Shown piece after piece: positions 45,250-53,389 of a DNA stretch of 64,000 nt. The notes below the pieces were generated by a model that was not told where the DNA came from, searched no databases, and saw nothing but the letters and a program-made list of their open reading frames with translations. The DNA comes from Brevundimonas subvibrioides (lineage in GTDB: Bacteria > Pseudomonadota > Alphaproteobacteria > Caulobacterales > Caulobacteraceae). The position numbers were made by a program, and so were the translations under genes. The stretch's first letter is position 1. Each line of letters opens with the position of its first letter. The stretch covers positions 434,001-498,000 of the forward strand of contig NZ_CP114542.1 of assembly GCF_027271155.1 (NCBI RefSeq), read 5' to 3'.

Positions 45250-45873
45250 ATGCCACGCCGTTCCGTCCTGCTGTTCGCCGGTGCCTGTATCGCCATTGCC
45301 GTGGCGCTCGCGGCCGTGACCGTGGTCGTCGTGACCGGCCGCGAACAGGCGGCGGCGGTCGCGGAAGGGACCGGCACCGGACAGGCCAGCGTCGGTGGTC
45401 CGTTCCAGCTGGTGAACCAGGACGGCCAGAGCGTCGATCAGACCCTGCTGGACGGACGGTGGAGCCTGGTTTTCTTCGGCTTCACCTACTGCCCCGACTT
45501 CTGCCCCACCACGCTCCAGGCCCTGGCGGCGACCAAGGCCCGGCTGGGCGCGGCCGCCGACGATGTTCAGATCGTCTTCATCTCCGTCGATCCGGCGCGC
45601 GATACGCCCGCGGCCCTGAAAGCGTATCTGGCCACCGACGGCTTTCCGAAGGGCGTCATCGGTCTGACCGGCAGCGAAGCCCAGGTCAAATCCGCCGCCG
45701 ACGCCTACCGCGCCTATTTCCAGAGGGTCGGGACGGGGCCTGACTATACGATGAACCACTCCCTGACCGTGTATCTGATCGGCCCGGACGGCCAATACCG
45801 ATCCGCCCTGGCCCATGACCTGGGACCCGAGCGTTCGGCACAGCTGATCCAGCGGGTCATGGCGCGGGGGTGA
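45250..45873 (+). CDS. senC: SCO/SenC-family copper chaperone
   Basis: 207 aa, GGAG upstream of ATG 45250. N-terminal membrane anchor (about 5-28), thioredoxin-like domain in the periplasm with copper-binding Cys81 and Cys85 (TYCPDFC) and His170 (NHSLT). It delivers copper to cytochrome oxidase. Divergently paired with regB, as in Rhodobacter senC-regAB. The divergent starts of regB and this gene share less than 60 bp, so a common regulator is likely. Confidence 0.93.
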   Translation: MPRRSVLLFAGACIAIAVALAAVTVVVVTGREQAAAVAEGTGTGQASVGGPFQLVNQDGQSVDQTLLDGRWSLVFFGFTYCPDFCPTTLQALAATKARLGAAADDVQIVFISVDPARDTPAALKAYLATDGFPKGVIGLTGSEAQVKSAADAYRAYFQRVGTGPDYTMNHSLTVYLIGPDGQYRSALAHDLGPERSAQLIQRVMARG

Positions 45874-45911
45874 ACGCCCCCCGCTTCCTTCAGGGCGGAC
45901 TGTAAATCCTT

Positions 45912-45922
45912 TTGCAGTGCAG
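45912..45922. promoter_or_regulatory. PhaR-like motif TTGCAGTGCAG
   Basis: The 11-bp sequence differs by one base from the CTGC-N3-GCAG site bound by PhaR, a regulator of PHB granule genes in alphaproteobacteria. It lies 52 bp upstream of the phaZ start, in a spacer otherwise without known signals. A chance match is possible. Confidence 0.3.
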
Positions 45923-45973
45923 CGCGTTCTATGGTGCGATGCCCGTCTCGGCGGGGGCCGATCACAGGATTCC

Positions 45974-47254
45974 ATGCTCTACGCACTTCACGAGCTCGCC
46001 TATTCCTCGGCGCAGCCTTTCCGCATCGGGGCGCAGATGGCGCGCCGGTTCTGGACCTCACCACTGAATCCGGCCGCCGACACCGCCATCGGCCGCACGG
46101 CCTATGCCTCGGCCGAGCTGTTCGAAAGCGTCACGCGCCGCTACGGCAAGCCCGCCTGGGGTCTGGAGGTCGTCACCATCAACAACCGGCCCGTGCGCAC
46201 GACGGAACAGGTCGTCTGGAAAAGCCCCTGGGTCCGGCTGTTGCGTTTCGCGCGCAACATCGGCGATCTCAAGCGGGCGGGAAAGCCGTCTGCGGCCCCC
46301 AGCGTCCTGATCGTCGCGCCCCTGTCCGGTCACTACGCGACCCTTCTGCGCGGCACAGTCGAGACCTTCCTTCAGGACCACGACGTCTATGTCACCGACT
46401 GGGTCAATGCCCGTCAGGTGCCGATGCTGGAGGGCCGGTTCGACTTCCACGACTACATCGACCACGTCCGGACCATGCTGGCCGAGATCGGCCCGCGCGC
46501 CCATGTCGTGGGTGTCTGTCAGCCCGGACCGCCGGTGCTGGCCGCCGCCGCCATCATGGCGGCCGAGGACGATCCCAACCGCCCCGCCTCCATGACCTTC
46601 ATGGGGTCCCCGATCGATGCAAGGCTGTCGCCGACGGCGACGAACCAGCTGGCGGAGGCGAGGCCCTTCGCCTGGTTCCAGTCCAACATGATCCACACCG
46701 TGCCCTGGCCCTATCCGGGCTTCGGGCGCGAGGTCTATCCGGGCTTCGTCCAGCTCTACAGCTTCATGTCGATGAACGAGGCGCGCCACACCGACGCCCA
46801 CTGGGAGTATTTCCGCGACCTGGTCGCCGGCGATGGCGACGGCGTCGAGAAGCACGAGCAATTCTACGACGAATATCTGTCGGTGCTGGATCTGACCGAG
46901 GAGTTCTATCTCCAGACCATCGACATCGTCTTCCAGTCGCACCTCCTGCCGCGCGGCCTGCTGGAGCATCGCGGCGTGCCGGTCGACCTGACCCGGATCA
47001 CCGACATCGGCCTGATGACGGTCGAGGGCGAGAAGGACGACATCTCGGGCGTCGGCCAGACCCAGGCCGCCCATACCCTGTGTACCGGCATCCCCGACGA
47101 GCGCCGGGTGCTTTACGTCCAGCCGGGTGTGGGTCACTACGGCGTCTTCAACGGGCGTCGATTCCGCGAGGAAATCTACACCCGCACCCGGGACTTCATC
47201 GCCGCCAATGAAAAGCTTTCAGCCGTACCGGGCCGGTCAGAGGCTGCCGCTTGA
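45974..47254 (+). CDS. phaZ: Intracellular polyhydroxybutyrate depolymerase
   Basis: 426 aa. Lacks a signal peptide. Catalytic GVCQPG with Cys182 replaces the serine of the classical lipase box, as in intracellular PhaZ of the Ralstonia type. Other family segments: PLSGHYATLLRGTVETFL, VYVTDWVNARQVP, GSPIDARLSPTATNQLA and the C-terminal GVGHYGVFNGRRF with catalytic His. It mobilises PHB granules. The start at 45974 agrees with family N-termini. Its end overlaps the downstream YgjP-like gene by 47 bp. Confidence 0.93.
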   Translation: MLYALHELAYSSAQPFRIGAQMARRFWTSPLNPAADTAIGRTAYASAELFESVTRRYGKPAWGLEVVTINNRPVRTTEQVVWKSPWVRLLRFARNIGDLKRAGKPSAAPSVLIVAPLSGHYATLLRGTVETFLQDHDVYVTDWVNARQVPMLEGRFDFHDYIDHVRTMLAEIGPRAHVVGVCQPGPPVLAAAAIMAAEDDPNRPASMTFMGSPIDARLSPTATNQLAEARPFAWFQSNMIHTVPWPYPGFGREVYPGFVQLYSFMSMNEARHTDAHWEYFRDLVAGDGDGVEKHEQFYDEYLSVLDLTEEFYLQTIDIVFQSHLLPRGLLEHRGVPVDLTRITDIGLMTVEGEKDDISGVGQTQAAHTLCTGIPDERRVLYVQPGVGHYGVFNGRRFREEIYTRTRDFIAANEKLSAVPGRSEAAA

Positions 47255-47933
47255 GGCCGGGGTCGCGCTCAGGCTGAGCGTCAATCCCCGCGCCCGGCGT
47301 ATCTCGATCCGCATCGATGCCCGGGCCGGTGAGGCGGTCGCCGTGGCCCCCTCCGAGCGCCGCCTGCCCGACGCGGTCGCCTTCGCCCGTTCCAGGTCTG
47401 ACTGGATCGCCGAACGCCTTGCGGCTCGCTCGGCGGGGACGGCTCTGGTCCCTGGCGCCACCATTCCGTTTCGCGGCGGCACGGCCGTGCTGGAGGCCAC
47501 GGGCGGCGCCGGGGCTGCGCGTCTGATCGAAGGCCCGGACGGCGTTCGCATCGCGTCGGGCGGCGAAGGCGAGGCCTTCGCCCGCCGCGTGGTGAATCTG
47601 TTGAAGCGGCTGGCTCGTGACGCCCTGACCGTGCGGACGCAGGTCCACCTGAATGCTCTCGGCCAACGCCCGGTCACGCTGGGCATCAACGACCCGACGT
47701 CACGATGGGGCTCATGCAGTCCGATGACGCGCTCGATCCGCTATTCCTGGCGCGTGGTCATGGCCCCGCCTGCGGTGCTGGACTATCTGGCCGCCCACGA
47801 GGTCGCCCATCTGGTCCACGCCGACCACAGCCCGGCCTACTGGGCCGTTGTGCACCGGCTGGTCGGCGACCACCGCCCGTTCCGCGCCTGGCTGCGTCAG
47901 CACGGGGCCGACCTGCACGCGGTGGGGCGGTAG
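47208..47933 (+). CDS. YgjP-like M48-type metallopeptidase family protein
   Basis: 241 aa. DUF45/YgjP family: SVNPRARRISIRIDARAGEAV at the start, SRWGSCSPMTRSIRYSWRVV (conserved RWGSC), and zinc motif HEVAHLVHADHSPAYW (197-212). Cytoplasmic. YgjP of E. coli is a small metal-dependent protein with unclear substrate. It overlaps phaZ and may be coupled to it. 4 bp separate it from the convergent PBP gene. Confidence 0.88.
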   Translation: MKSFQPYRAGQRLPLEAGVALRLSVNPRARRISIRIDARAGEAVAVAPSERRLPDAVAFARSRSDWIAERLAARSAGTALVPGATIPFRGGTAVLEATGGAGAARLIEGPDGVRIASGGEGEAFARRVVNLLKRLARDALTVRTQVHLNALGQRPVTLGINDPTSRWGSCSPMTRSIRYSWRVVMAPPAVLDYLAAHEVAHLVHADHSPAYWAVVHRLVGDHRPFRAWLRQHGADLHAVGR

Positions 47934-47937
47934 AGCG

Positions 47938-50022
47938 TTAGAAGAACAGCGGGTTGTCCGGCTTCTCCGGCGGCAGTTCCGGTTCCGGTCGCTGGTCCGG
48001 CGGGTCGTCGCGGCGGGGCTCGGACCGGGTGTCGCGCCGGTCTTCGGTCGGTTTCTCGGGTTGATAGGGCTCGCCCTGGTTCGGGTCGACGGGATCAATG
48101 GCGGTGCCGTCGCCGAACGGATCCTCGACCGCACCCATCAGGTCGCCGATCGGATCCGGCGCGACCCAGCCTTCGGGCATCGGCGGACCGTTGGGGATCG
48201 GCTGCACTTTCAGGCGGGGCAGGGCGGCCTCCATGAAGGCCTTCCAGATGGCGGCGGGCGCGGCCCCGCCGGTGACGCCGCGCATCGCCGTATTGTCGTC
48301 CTTGCCGACCCAGACGGCGGCCACGAAGCCGCCAGTATAGCCGACGAACCAGGCGTCCTTGTAGTCGGACGTGGTGCCCGTCTTGCCGGCCAGGTCGCGG
48401 CCGGAAATCTGCACCGCGCGCGCCGTGCCGCCCGTGACCACGCCGCGCATCATCTGGTTCATATAGTAGAGCGACGGGTTGTTGATGGCCTGACCGGCGG
48501 CGGCATCGCGGGCCGCGCGCTGATAGATGACCCGGCCCTGGGGCGTGCGGATGCGGCTGATGCCATAGGCTTCCACCCGGCGTCCCCCGTTGGCGAAGGC
48601 GTCATAGGCCGTGGCCATGTCGATGGGCGAGACCTCGACCGCCCCCAGCGCCATGGCCGGTTCCAGCCCGATGCGCGAGCTGATGCCCAGCCGGCGCGCC
48701 GCACGGGCCACGCTGTCGCGCCCGATCTGGTCGGCGACATAGGCGGCCACGGTGTTGATCGACTGGGCCATGGCATTGGCCATGGTCGTGTCGCCGATGA
48801 AGGTGCCGGAATAGTTGCGCGGGCTCCAGTTGCCGATGCGCACGGGCTCGTCGACCACCGGCGTCTGGGGCGTATATCCGGCCTCCATCGCCGCCAGATA
48901 GACGAAGGGCTTGAAGGCCGAACCGGCCTGGCGGCGGGCGTCGACCGCGCGGTTGAACTGGCTGTCGGCATAGGAGGCCCCGCCGATCATGGCGCGGACG
49001 CGTCCGTCGCCGTCCAGCGCCACCAGGGCGGCCTGCTGCACCCCGCGCGAGGCGTCCCGCTCCAGGATGCGATGCACGGCCCGCTCGGCCGAGGTCTGCA
49101 GCGTCAGGTCCAGGGTGGTCTCGACCACCATGTCCTCGGTCGGTTCACCGACCAGGCCGCGGATCTCCTTGTCCAGCCAGTCGATGAAATACTGGGCGTG
49201 CTGGCTGGCGAGGGTGCGGGACACGCGCACAGGCTCCAGCACCGCCAACGCCCGTTGTTCGGGCGTGATGACGCCGGTCGCTTCCATCTGGTCCAGCACC
49301 ACGGTCGCCCGCACCGCGGCCCGCTCCTTCTCCGACACCGGCGAATAGCGGGACGGGGCCTTCAGCAGCCCGGCCAGCAATGCCGCCTCGCCGACGGTCA
49401 GGTCCTTGGCCGACTTGTCGAAATACCGCTGCGATGCCGCCTCGATGCCATAGGCCCCCGCGCCGAAATAGACCCTGTTCAGATAGAGGGCGAGGATCTC
49501 CTTCTTGGTGAACTTCAGCTCCAGCCAGACCGCCAGCATCAGCTCCTGCACCTTGCGGCGCATGTTCTGGTCGGGCGTCAGGAACAGGTTCTTGGCCAGC
49601 TGCTGGGTCAGGGTCGAGCCACCCTGGACGACCCGCCCGGCCCGCATGTTGCGCGCCATGGCCCGCATCATGCCGATGGGATCGAAACCGGGGTGGTAAT
49701 AGAAGCGCCGGTCCTCGATGGCGATGAAGGCGGCGGGGACGTAGTCGGGCAGGGCCTCCAGGTCCGCGGGCGGTGCCTGCTGCGATCCACGCGTGGCGAT
49801 CAGGGCACCGTTGCGGTCCAGATAGGTGATCGAGGGCTGGCGATCGACATCGTACAGGGCCGAGGTGTCGGGCAGGCCGCGCGCGAAGACGGCGAAGAAG
49901 ACGACCAGGAAGATCAGCCCCCAGACCGCCAGGACCGAAGTCCAGTAGAAAAAGCGCTGCAACGGCGTGCGCTGTGCCCCGCCGCCGCTCGTGTTTCTCG
50001 CCCCGAAACCCGGACCCGCCAT
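47938..50022 (-). CDS. Class A penicillin-binding protein (PBP1A family)
   Basis: 694 aa from the ATG at 50022, which has GAGGAAATTG directly upstream; the open frame extends 29 codons further but lacks a signal. Membrane helix about 24-47, glycosyltransferase (GT51) with catalytic Glu103 in AIEDRRFYYHPGFD and the GGSTLTQQLAKNLFL motif, transpeptidase with SxxK (Ser368-Lys371), SxN (Ser421-Asn423) and KTG (547-549). A Pro/charged tail after about residue 625 (EKPTEDRRDTRSEP) is probably disordered. It polymerises and cross-links peptidoglycan at the periplasmic face. Confidence 0.95.
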   Translation of the reverse strand: MAGPGFGARNTSGGGAQRTPLQRFFYWTSVLAVWGLIFLVVFFAVFARGLPDTSALYDVDRQPSITYLDRNGALIATRGSQQAPPADLEALPDYVPAAFIAIEDRRFYYHPGFDPIGMMRAMARNMRAGRVVQGGSTLTQQLAKNLFLTPDQNMRRKVQELMLAVWLELKFTKKEILALYLNRVYFGAGAYGIEAASQRYFDKSAKDLTVGEAALLAGLLKAPSRYSPVSEKERAAVRATVVLDQMEATGVITPEQRALAVLEPVRVSRTLASQHAQYFIDWLDKEIRGLVGEPTEDMVVETTLDLTLQTSAERAVHRILERDASRGVQQAALVALDGDGRVRAMIGGASYADSQFNRAVDARRQAGSAFKPFVYLAAMEAGYTPQTPVVDEPVRIGNWSPRNYSGTFIGDTTMANAMAQSINTVAAYVADQIGRDSVARAARRLGISSRIGLEPAMALGAVEVSPIDMATAYDAFANGGRRVEAYGISRIRTPQGRVIYQRAARDAAAGQAINNPSLYYMNQMMRGVVTGGTARAVQISGRDLAGKTGTTSDYKDAWFVGYTGGFVAAVWVGKDDNTAMRGVTGGAAPAAIWKAFMEAALPRLKVQPIPNGPPMPEGWVAPDPIGDLMGAVEDPFGDGTAIDPVDPNQGEPYQPEKPTEDRRDTRSEPRRDDPPDQRPEPELPPEKPDNPLFF

Positions 50023-50167
50023 CAATTTCCTCGAGCTGATCCCGCTGTCATAGCCGGTCGCGCGGCCTACGGGAACGCCGTTCGCGTGAACGACGCATGA
50101 AGGCCTCACGCCACCGTGATCGCGCTTTCGGTTGAAACGATGGCGAGGAGGTTAACGGCCCGTCAGG

Positions 50168-51136
50168 TCACTCCGCGACGAAGGCATCCAGCTCGGCATA
50201 GAAGGCTGTGGCCTGGTCCAGCATGATGAAGTGGGCACTGTCGTCGATGCGCTTGAGCTCCACGCCCTGCAGGCTGGCGAAGGCCCCCTGATAGATGGCG
50301 TCGGTGAACTCGGTCGTCATGCGGGCGTCGTTGAACTTCACATACAGGACCTCGGTCGGAACCGTGATCCGGGCCAGTTCGGGCGTCAGGTCGGTCACGA
50401 TCAGCTCGCGGTAGGCGGCCGAGGACACCTTCTGGTCGCTGGCGGCCGTGTCGGCCAGCACGGCCGGGCGCGCCTGTTCATTGTTCACCATGCCGGTGAC
50501 CATGGTCGCGGCCGCGGCCTGGTAGGCGTCCGGGGGGCTGTTGGCCATGCCGGCATAGACCTGATCCGCGATCGGCGTGACGCTTTCGACCGTTGCGCCC
50601 GGCCCGCCGAACATCGCGCCCATGAAGGGCACCATGTCCACGACCATCAGCTTTCCCACGGCGTCGGGATGGCGCGCGGCCAGCATCATGCCGATCGTGC
50701 CGCCCATGGAGTGTCCGACGACGACGGGATGGTCCAGGTCGTTCTCGGCGATATAGCGGGCGATCTCCTCGGCGACGGGCGCGGCCACCGGGCCCTCGGC
50801 ATTGCCTTCGGCCGGAGCGCCGGCGAAGCCCTGGATGTGGATGCGATGGATGCGCCAGCCCTCGCCCTGCGGGGCCTGGGCCAGATGATCCACGGTGCCC
50901 TGCCAGATTTCGGGCGAGGAGCTGAGGCCGGGGATCAGGATGATCTCGCGCACGCCCGGCCCGGGCTCGCCGTCGACGCGGACATGCAGGCGGTCGGATT
51001 CGAACGCCGCGTGGTGGTGGCCGTGGTCAGCGGCGTGTTCCCCGTGTCCGTCCTGGGCCCGGACGTCGCCGACGAGCCCGAAATTGGCCATCAGACCGAG
51101 GGCGGCGATGACGCCGGTGAGGATCTGGCTGTTCAT
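50168..51136 (-). CDS. Exported alpha/beta hydrolase with His-rich N-terminus
   Basis: 322 aa. Signal peptide (about 1-27, VRAQ) is followed by a His/Asp-rich stretch DGHGEHAADHGHHHAAF (29-45), which could bind metal. Alpha/beta hydrolase fold with nucleophile Ser143 in VVVGHSMGGTIGM and HGWRIHRIHIQGF-like lid; the distal His is near SAHFIMLDQ. Substrate unknown. Divergent from the Rieske oxygenase gene with a 174-bp spacer. Alternative start codons are absent nearby. Confidence 0.85.
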   Translation of the reverse strand: MNSQILTGVIAALGLMANFGLVGDVRAQDGHGEHAADHGHHHAAFESDRLHVRVDGEPGPGVREIILIPGLSSSPEIWQGTVDHLAQAPQGEGWRIHRIHIQGFAGAPAEGNAEGPVAAPVAEEIARYIAENDLDHPVVVGHSMGGTIGMMLAARHPDAVGKLMVVDMVPFMGAMFGGPGATVESVTPIADQVYAGMANSPPDAYQAAAATMVTGMVNNEQARPAVLADTAASDQKVSSAAYRELIVTDLTPELARITVPTEVLYVKFNDARMTTEFTDAIYQGAFASLQGVELKRIDDSAHFIMLDQATAFYAELDAFVAE

Positions 51137-51310
51137 GATGCGTGTTTTCCCGAGCCGGACCATCCGGCCATCTGGTCCCTGCGCGTAACAGGTCGTGCGA
51201 TTGGATGCGGATGGCAAGAGCGATCCTCGTTCCTGTCGCGATGGGCCGGTCCTTTCGCACGACGTCGCTGGAGGATGACGAAAGGATGAGGGGGCTCTAG
51301 GATCGCTCCC

Positions 51311-52423
51311 ATGCCCGCAGACAGCGCCCCGATCCCGTCCCCCGAGGCCAAGGCCCCGCCCGCCGCCTTCGGCAAGGGGTTCGTGCTCGATACCTGGTAT
51401 TTCGTCGCCCTGTCGCGCGATGTCGCCGTGGCCTCGCTGAAGCGGTATGAGCTGCTGGGCGAGCCGGTGCTGGTGGGTCGCCGTCGCGACGGCGCGGTCT
51501 ATGCGATGCGCGACATCTGCCCCCACCGGGCCGCGCCCCTTTCCGCCGGCCGGCTGGTCCAGAAGGCCGGAGAGCCCGAGACCGTCGAATGCCCCTATCA
51601 CGGCTGGCGGTTCGGTACCGACGGGGTCTGCGCGGCGATCCCGTCGCTGGTGGACGATCAGCCCTATGAGGCCGGGCGCATCCGGGTCCGGTCCTATCCG
51701 GTGGCCGAGAGCCAGGGGATGGTGTTCGTCTATGTTCGATCCGACCCGCGCTCGGACGCCGCGCCCGACCACGCCCCGCCGGTCTTCCCCGGCGTGGTCG
51801 GCGGCGAGGCGAAACTGGTCGAGTGGATGGATTTCGACAGCCATATCGACCACGCGGTCGTCGGCCTGATGGACCCCGCCCACGGCCCCTATGTGCATCA
51901 GCAGTGGTGGTGGCGGTCCAAGCATTCGATGCACGAGAAGGCCAAGGCCTTCGAGCCGCGCGATCTGGGCTTTGCCATGGTGCGTCACGCCCCGTCGTCG
52001 AACTCGCGGGCCTACAGGATCCTGGGCGGCGCGCCGGCGACCGAGATCACCTTCCGCCTGCCCGGCTATCGCTGGGAGCATATCCAGGTGGGCGAAAAGC
52101 AGGTCCTGGCCCTGACCTGTCTGACGCCGGTGACGGAGACCAGGACCCGGATCACCCAGATCTTCTGGTCCGACCACTGGGTGTTCAGCCTGGCCAAACC
52201 CTTCCTGCGCATGGGCGTCGTCGCCTTCCTGAAACAGGACGGCGGCATGGTGAACCTGCAGAACGAGGGCCTGCGCTACGATCCGGCCCTGATCTGGATC
52301 GATGACGCCGACCGGCAGGCGAAATGGTACCAGCAGCTCAAGCGCGAATGGCAGAAAAGCCGCGCCGAGGGGCGCGACTTTTCAAACCCGGTCCAGCCGG
52401 CGGTGCTGAGGTGGAAGAGTTGA
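51311..52423 (+). CDS. Rieske (2Fe-2S) oxygenase, ring-hydroxylating type alpha subunit-like
   Basis: 370 aa. Rieske cluster ligands Cys70-His72 (ICPHRAAPL) and Cys94-His97 (ECPYHGWRF). The C-terminal catalytic domain shows DSHIDHAVVGLMDPAHGPYVHQ with the His/Asp set for the mononuclear iron. The profile resembles the vanillate O-demethylase/chlorophyllide a oxygenase-like single-component group rather than classical dioxygenases. No signal peptide. Substrate unknown. No ferredoxin reductase is adjacent. The TetR regulator beyond the repeat may not be linked. Confidence 0.88.
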   Translation: MPADSAPIPSPEAKAPPAAFGKGFVLDTWYFVALSRDVAVASLKRYELLGEPVLVGRRRDGAVYAMRDICPHRAAPLSAGRLVQKAGEPETVECPYHGWRFGTDGVCAAIPSLVDDQPYEAGRIRVRSYPVAESQGMVFVYVRSDPRSDAAPDHAPPVFPGVVGGEAKLVEWMDFDSHIDHAVVGLMDPAHGPYVHQQWWWRSKHSMHEKAKAFEPRDLGFAMVRHAPSSNSRAYRILGGAPATEITFRLPGYRWEHIQVGEKQVLALTCLTPVTETRTRITQIFWSDHWVFSLAKPFLRMGVVAFLKQDGGMVNLQNEGLRYDPALIWIDDADRQAKWYQQLKREWQKSRAEGRDFSNPVQPAVLRWKS

Positions 52424-52431
52424 TCCAAGGC

Positions 52432-52546
52432 GTGGCGAGTGGCGAGTGGTCAGTGATGAGAGGCCGAAGCCATGGCATGGTTCACCCGGAAGTTTGGGGT
52501 CTTGGACGCCTCACGAGATGCGCCATCGCTCGCCACTCGCCACTCG
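52432..52546. repeat. Inverted GAGTGGC heptad repeat, copy 1
   Basis: CGAGTGGCGAGTGG (52436-52449) and its exact complement CCACTCGCCACTCG (52533-52546) flank an 83-bp spacer. It sits between the convergent Rieske and TetR genes. The same heptads occur at 63352-63444. Confidence 0.6.
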
Positions 52547-52552
52547 TGACTT

Positions 52553-53209
52553 CTACTTGGTGCTGACGCCGGCCAGCAGGGTGTCGACCTGGCGGCCGAT
52601 GTGGTCGGCCAGCTGCTCGACCGACCAGCCGTCGTAGGCCGCGCGGCGATAGTTCGACAGATAGGCGTCCCAGGTCAGCTCGGTCAGCAGGGCGACGTCC
52701 GCATCCTGCTTAAGTTCGCCCGCGCCGATGCCCGCGCGCAGGATGTCGCTGATGACCGCGGTCAGCCCCCCGGTCGCCGCGCGCTGGCGCGTCTCGGCTG
52801 CGATCGGCTGGAACCAGGACCGGGCCACGATGGCCTGGAACAGCGGCAGCTGGTCGATGGAGCCGTGGTAGCCGGCCGACAGGGCGTTCACCAGACGGTT
52901 GCGCGTCGTCCCGTCCCCGGCGCCGTTCTTCATCACCTCGGCCAGACCGGCCATGTCCTCGGTCAGGACGGCCTCGAACAGTTCGGCCTTGTCCTGGAAG
53001 TTGGCAAAGACGGCACCCGTCGACATCCCGGCTCCCCGGGCGATGTCGCGGATGGTGGCGGGCTCATAGCCGCGCTCTGCGAACAGGCCGCGGGCGGCGT
53101 CCAGCACCTTCTGGCGGGTTCGCACCTTGGCGGCCTGGCGGCGGTTGATCCGGGGCTGGCCTTGGGTTTCGGCGGCGGGGGACAGGGCTGTCGACGCGGA
53201 CTCACGCAT
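52553..53209 (-). CDS. TetR-family transcriptional regulator
   Basis: 218 aa from ATG 53209 (GTG 53215 alternative). N-terminal HTH (VRTRQKVLDAARGLFAERGYEPATIRDIARGAGMSTGAVFANF) is typical. The ligand-binding C-terminal domain has no recognisable pocket identity. It is preceded by a 174-bp spacer to the antiporter gene, where an operator for self-control could lie; I saw only an imperfect GACCAAATTGGGTC palindrome. Regulated genes unknown, possibly the adjacent antiporter. Confidence 0.9.
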   Translation of the reverse strand: MRESASTALSPAAETQGQPRINRRQAAKVRTRQKVLDAARGLFAERGYEPATIRDIARGAGMSTGAVFANFQDKAELFEAVLTEDMAGLAEVMKNGAGDGTTRNRLVNALSAGYHGSIDQLPLFQAIVARSWFQPIAAETRQRAATGGLTAVISDILRAGIGAGELKQDADVALLTELTWDAYLSNYRRAAYDGWSVEQLADHIGRQVDTLLAGVSTK

Positions 53210-53389
53210 GAACACGGTTACTCTGAATGACGCCCGCGATTGCGGTGCGGAACAAGGGACGGAAGGGCTGCAACCGGGTCTGCACGGCCCGACAACGGAC
53301 GCAGCACGAAGACCCAGCCAAGGCTGAGCCCTGGAGGGGAGCGGCCGTTTTCATCACGGAACGATGACCAAATTGGGTCGTGTTTTGGG

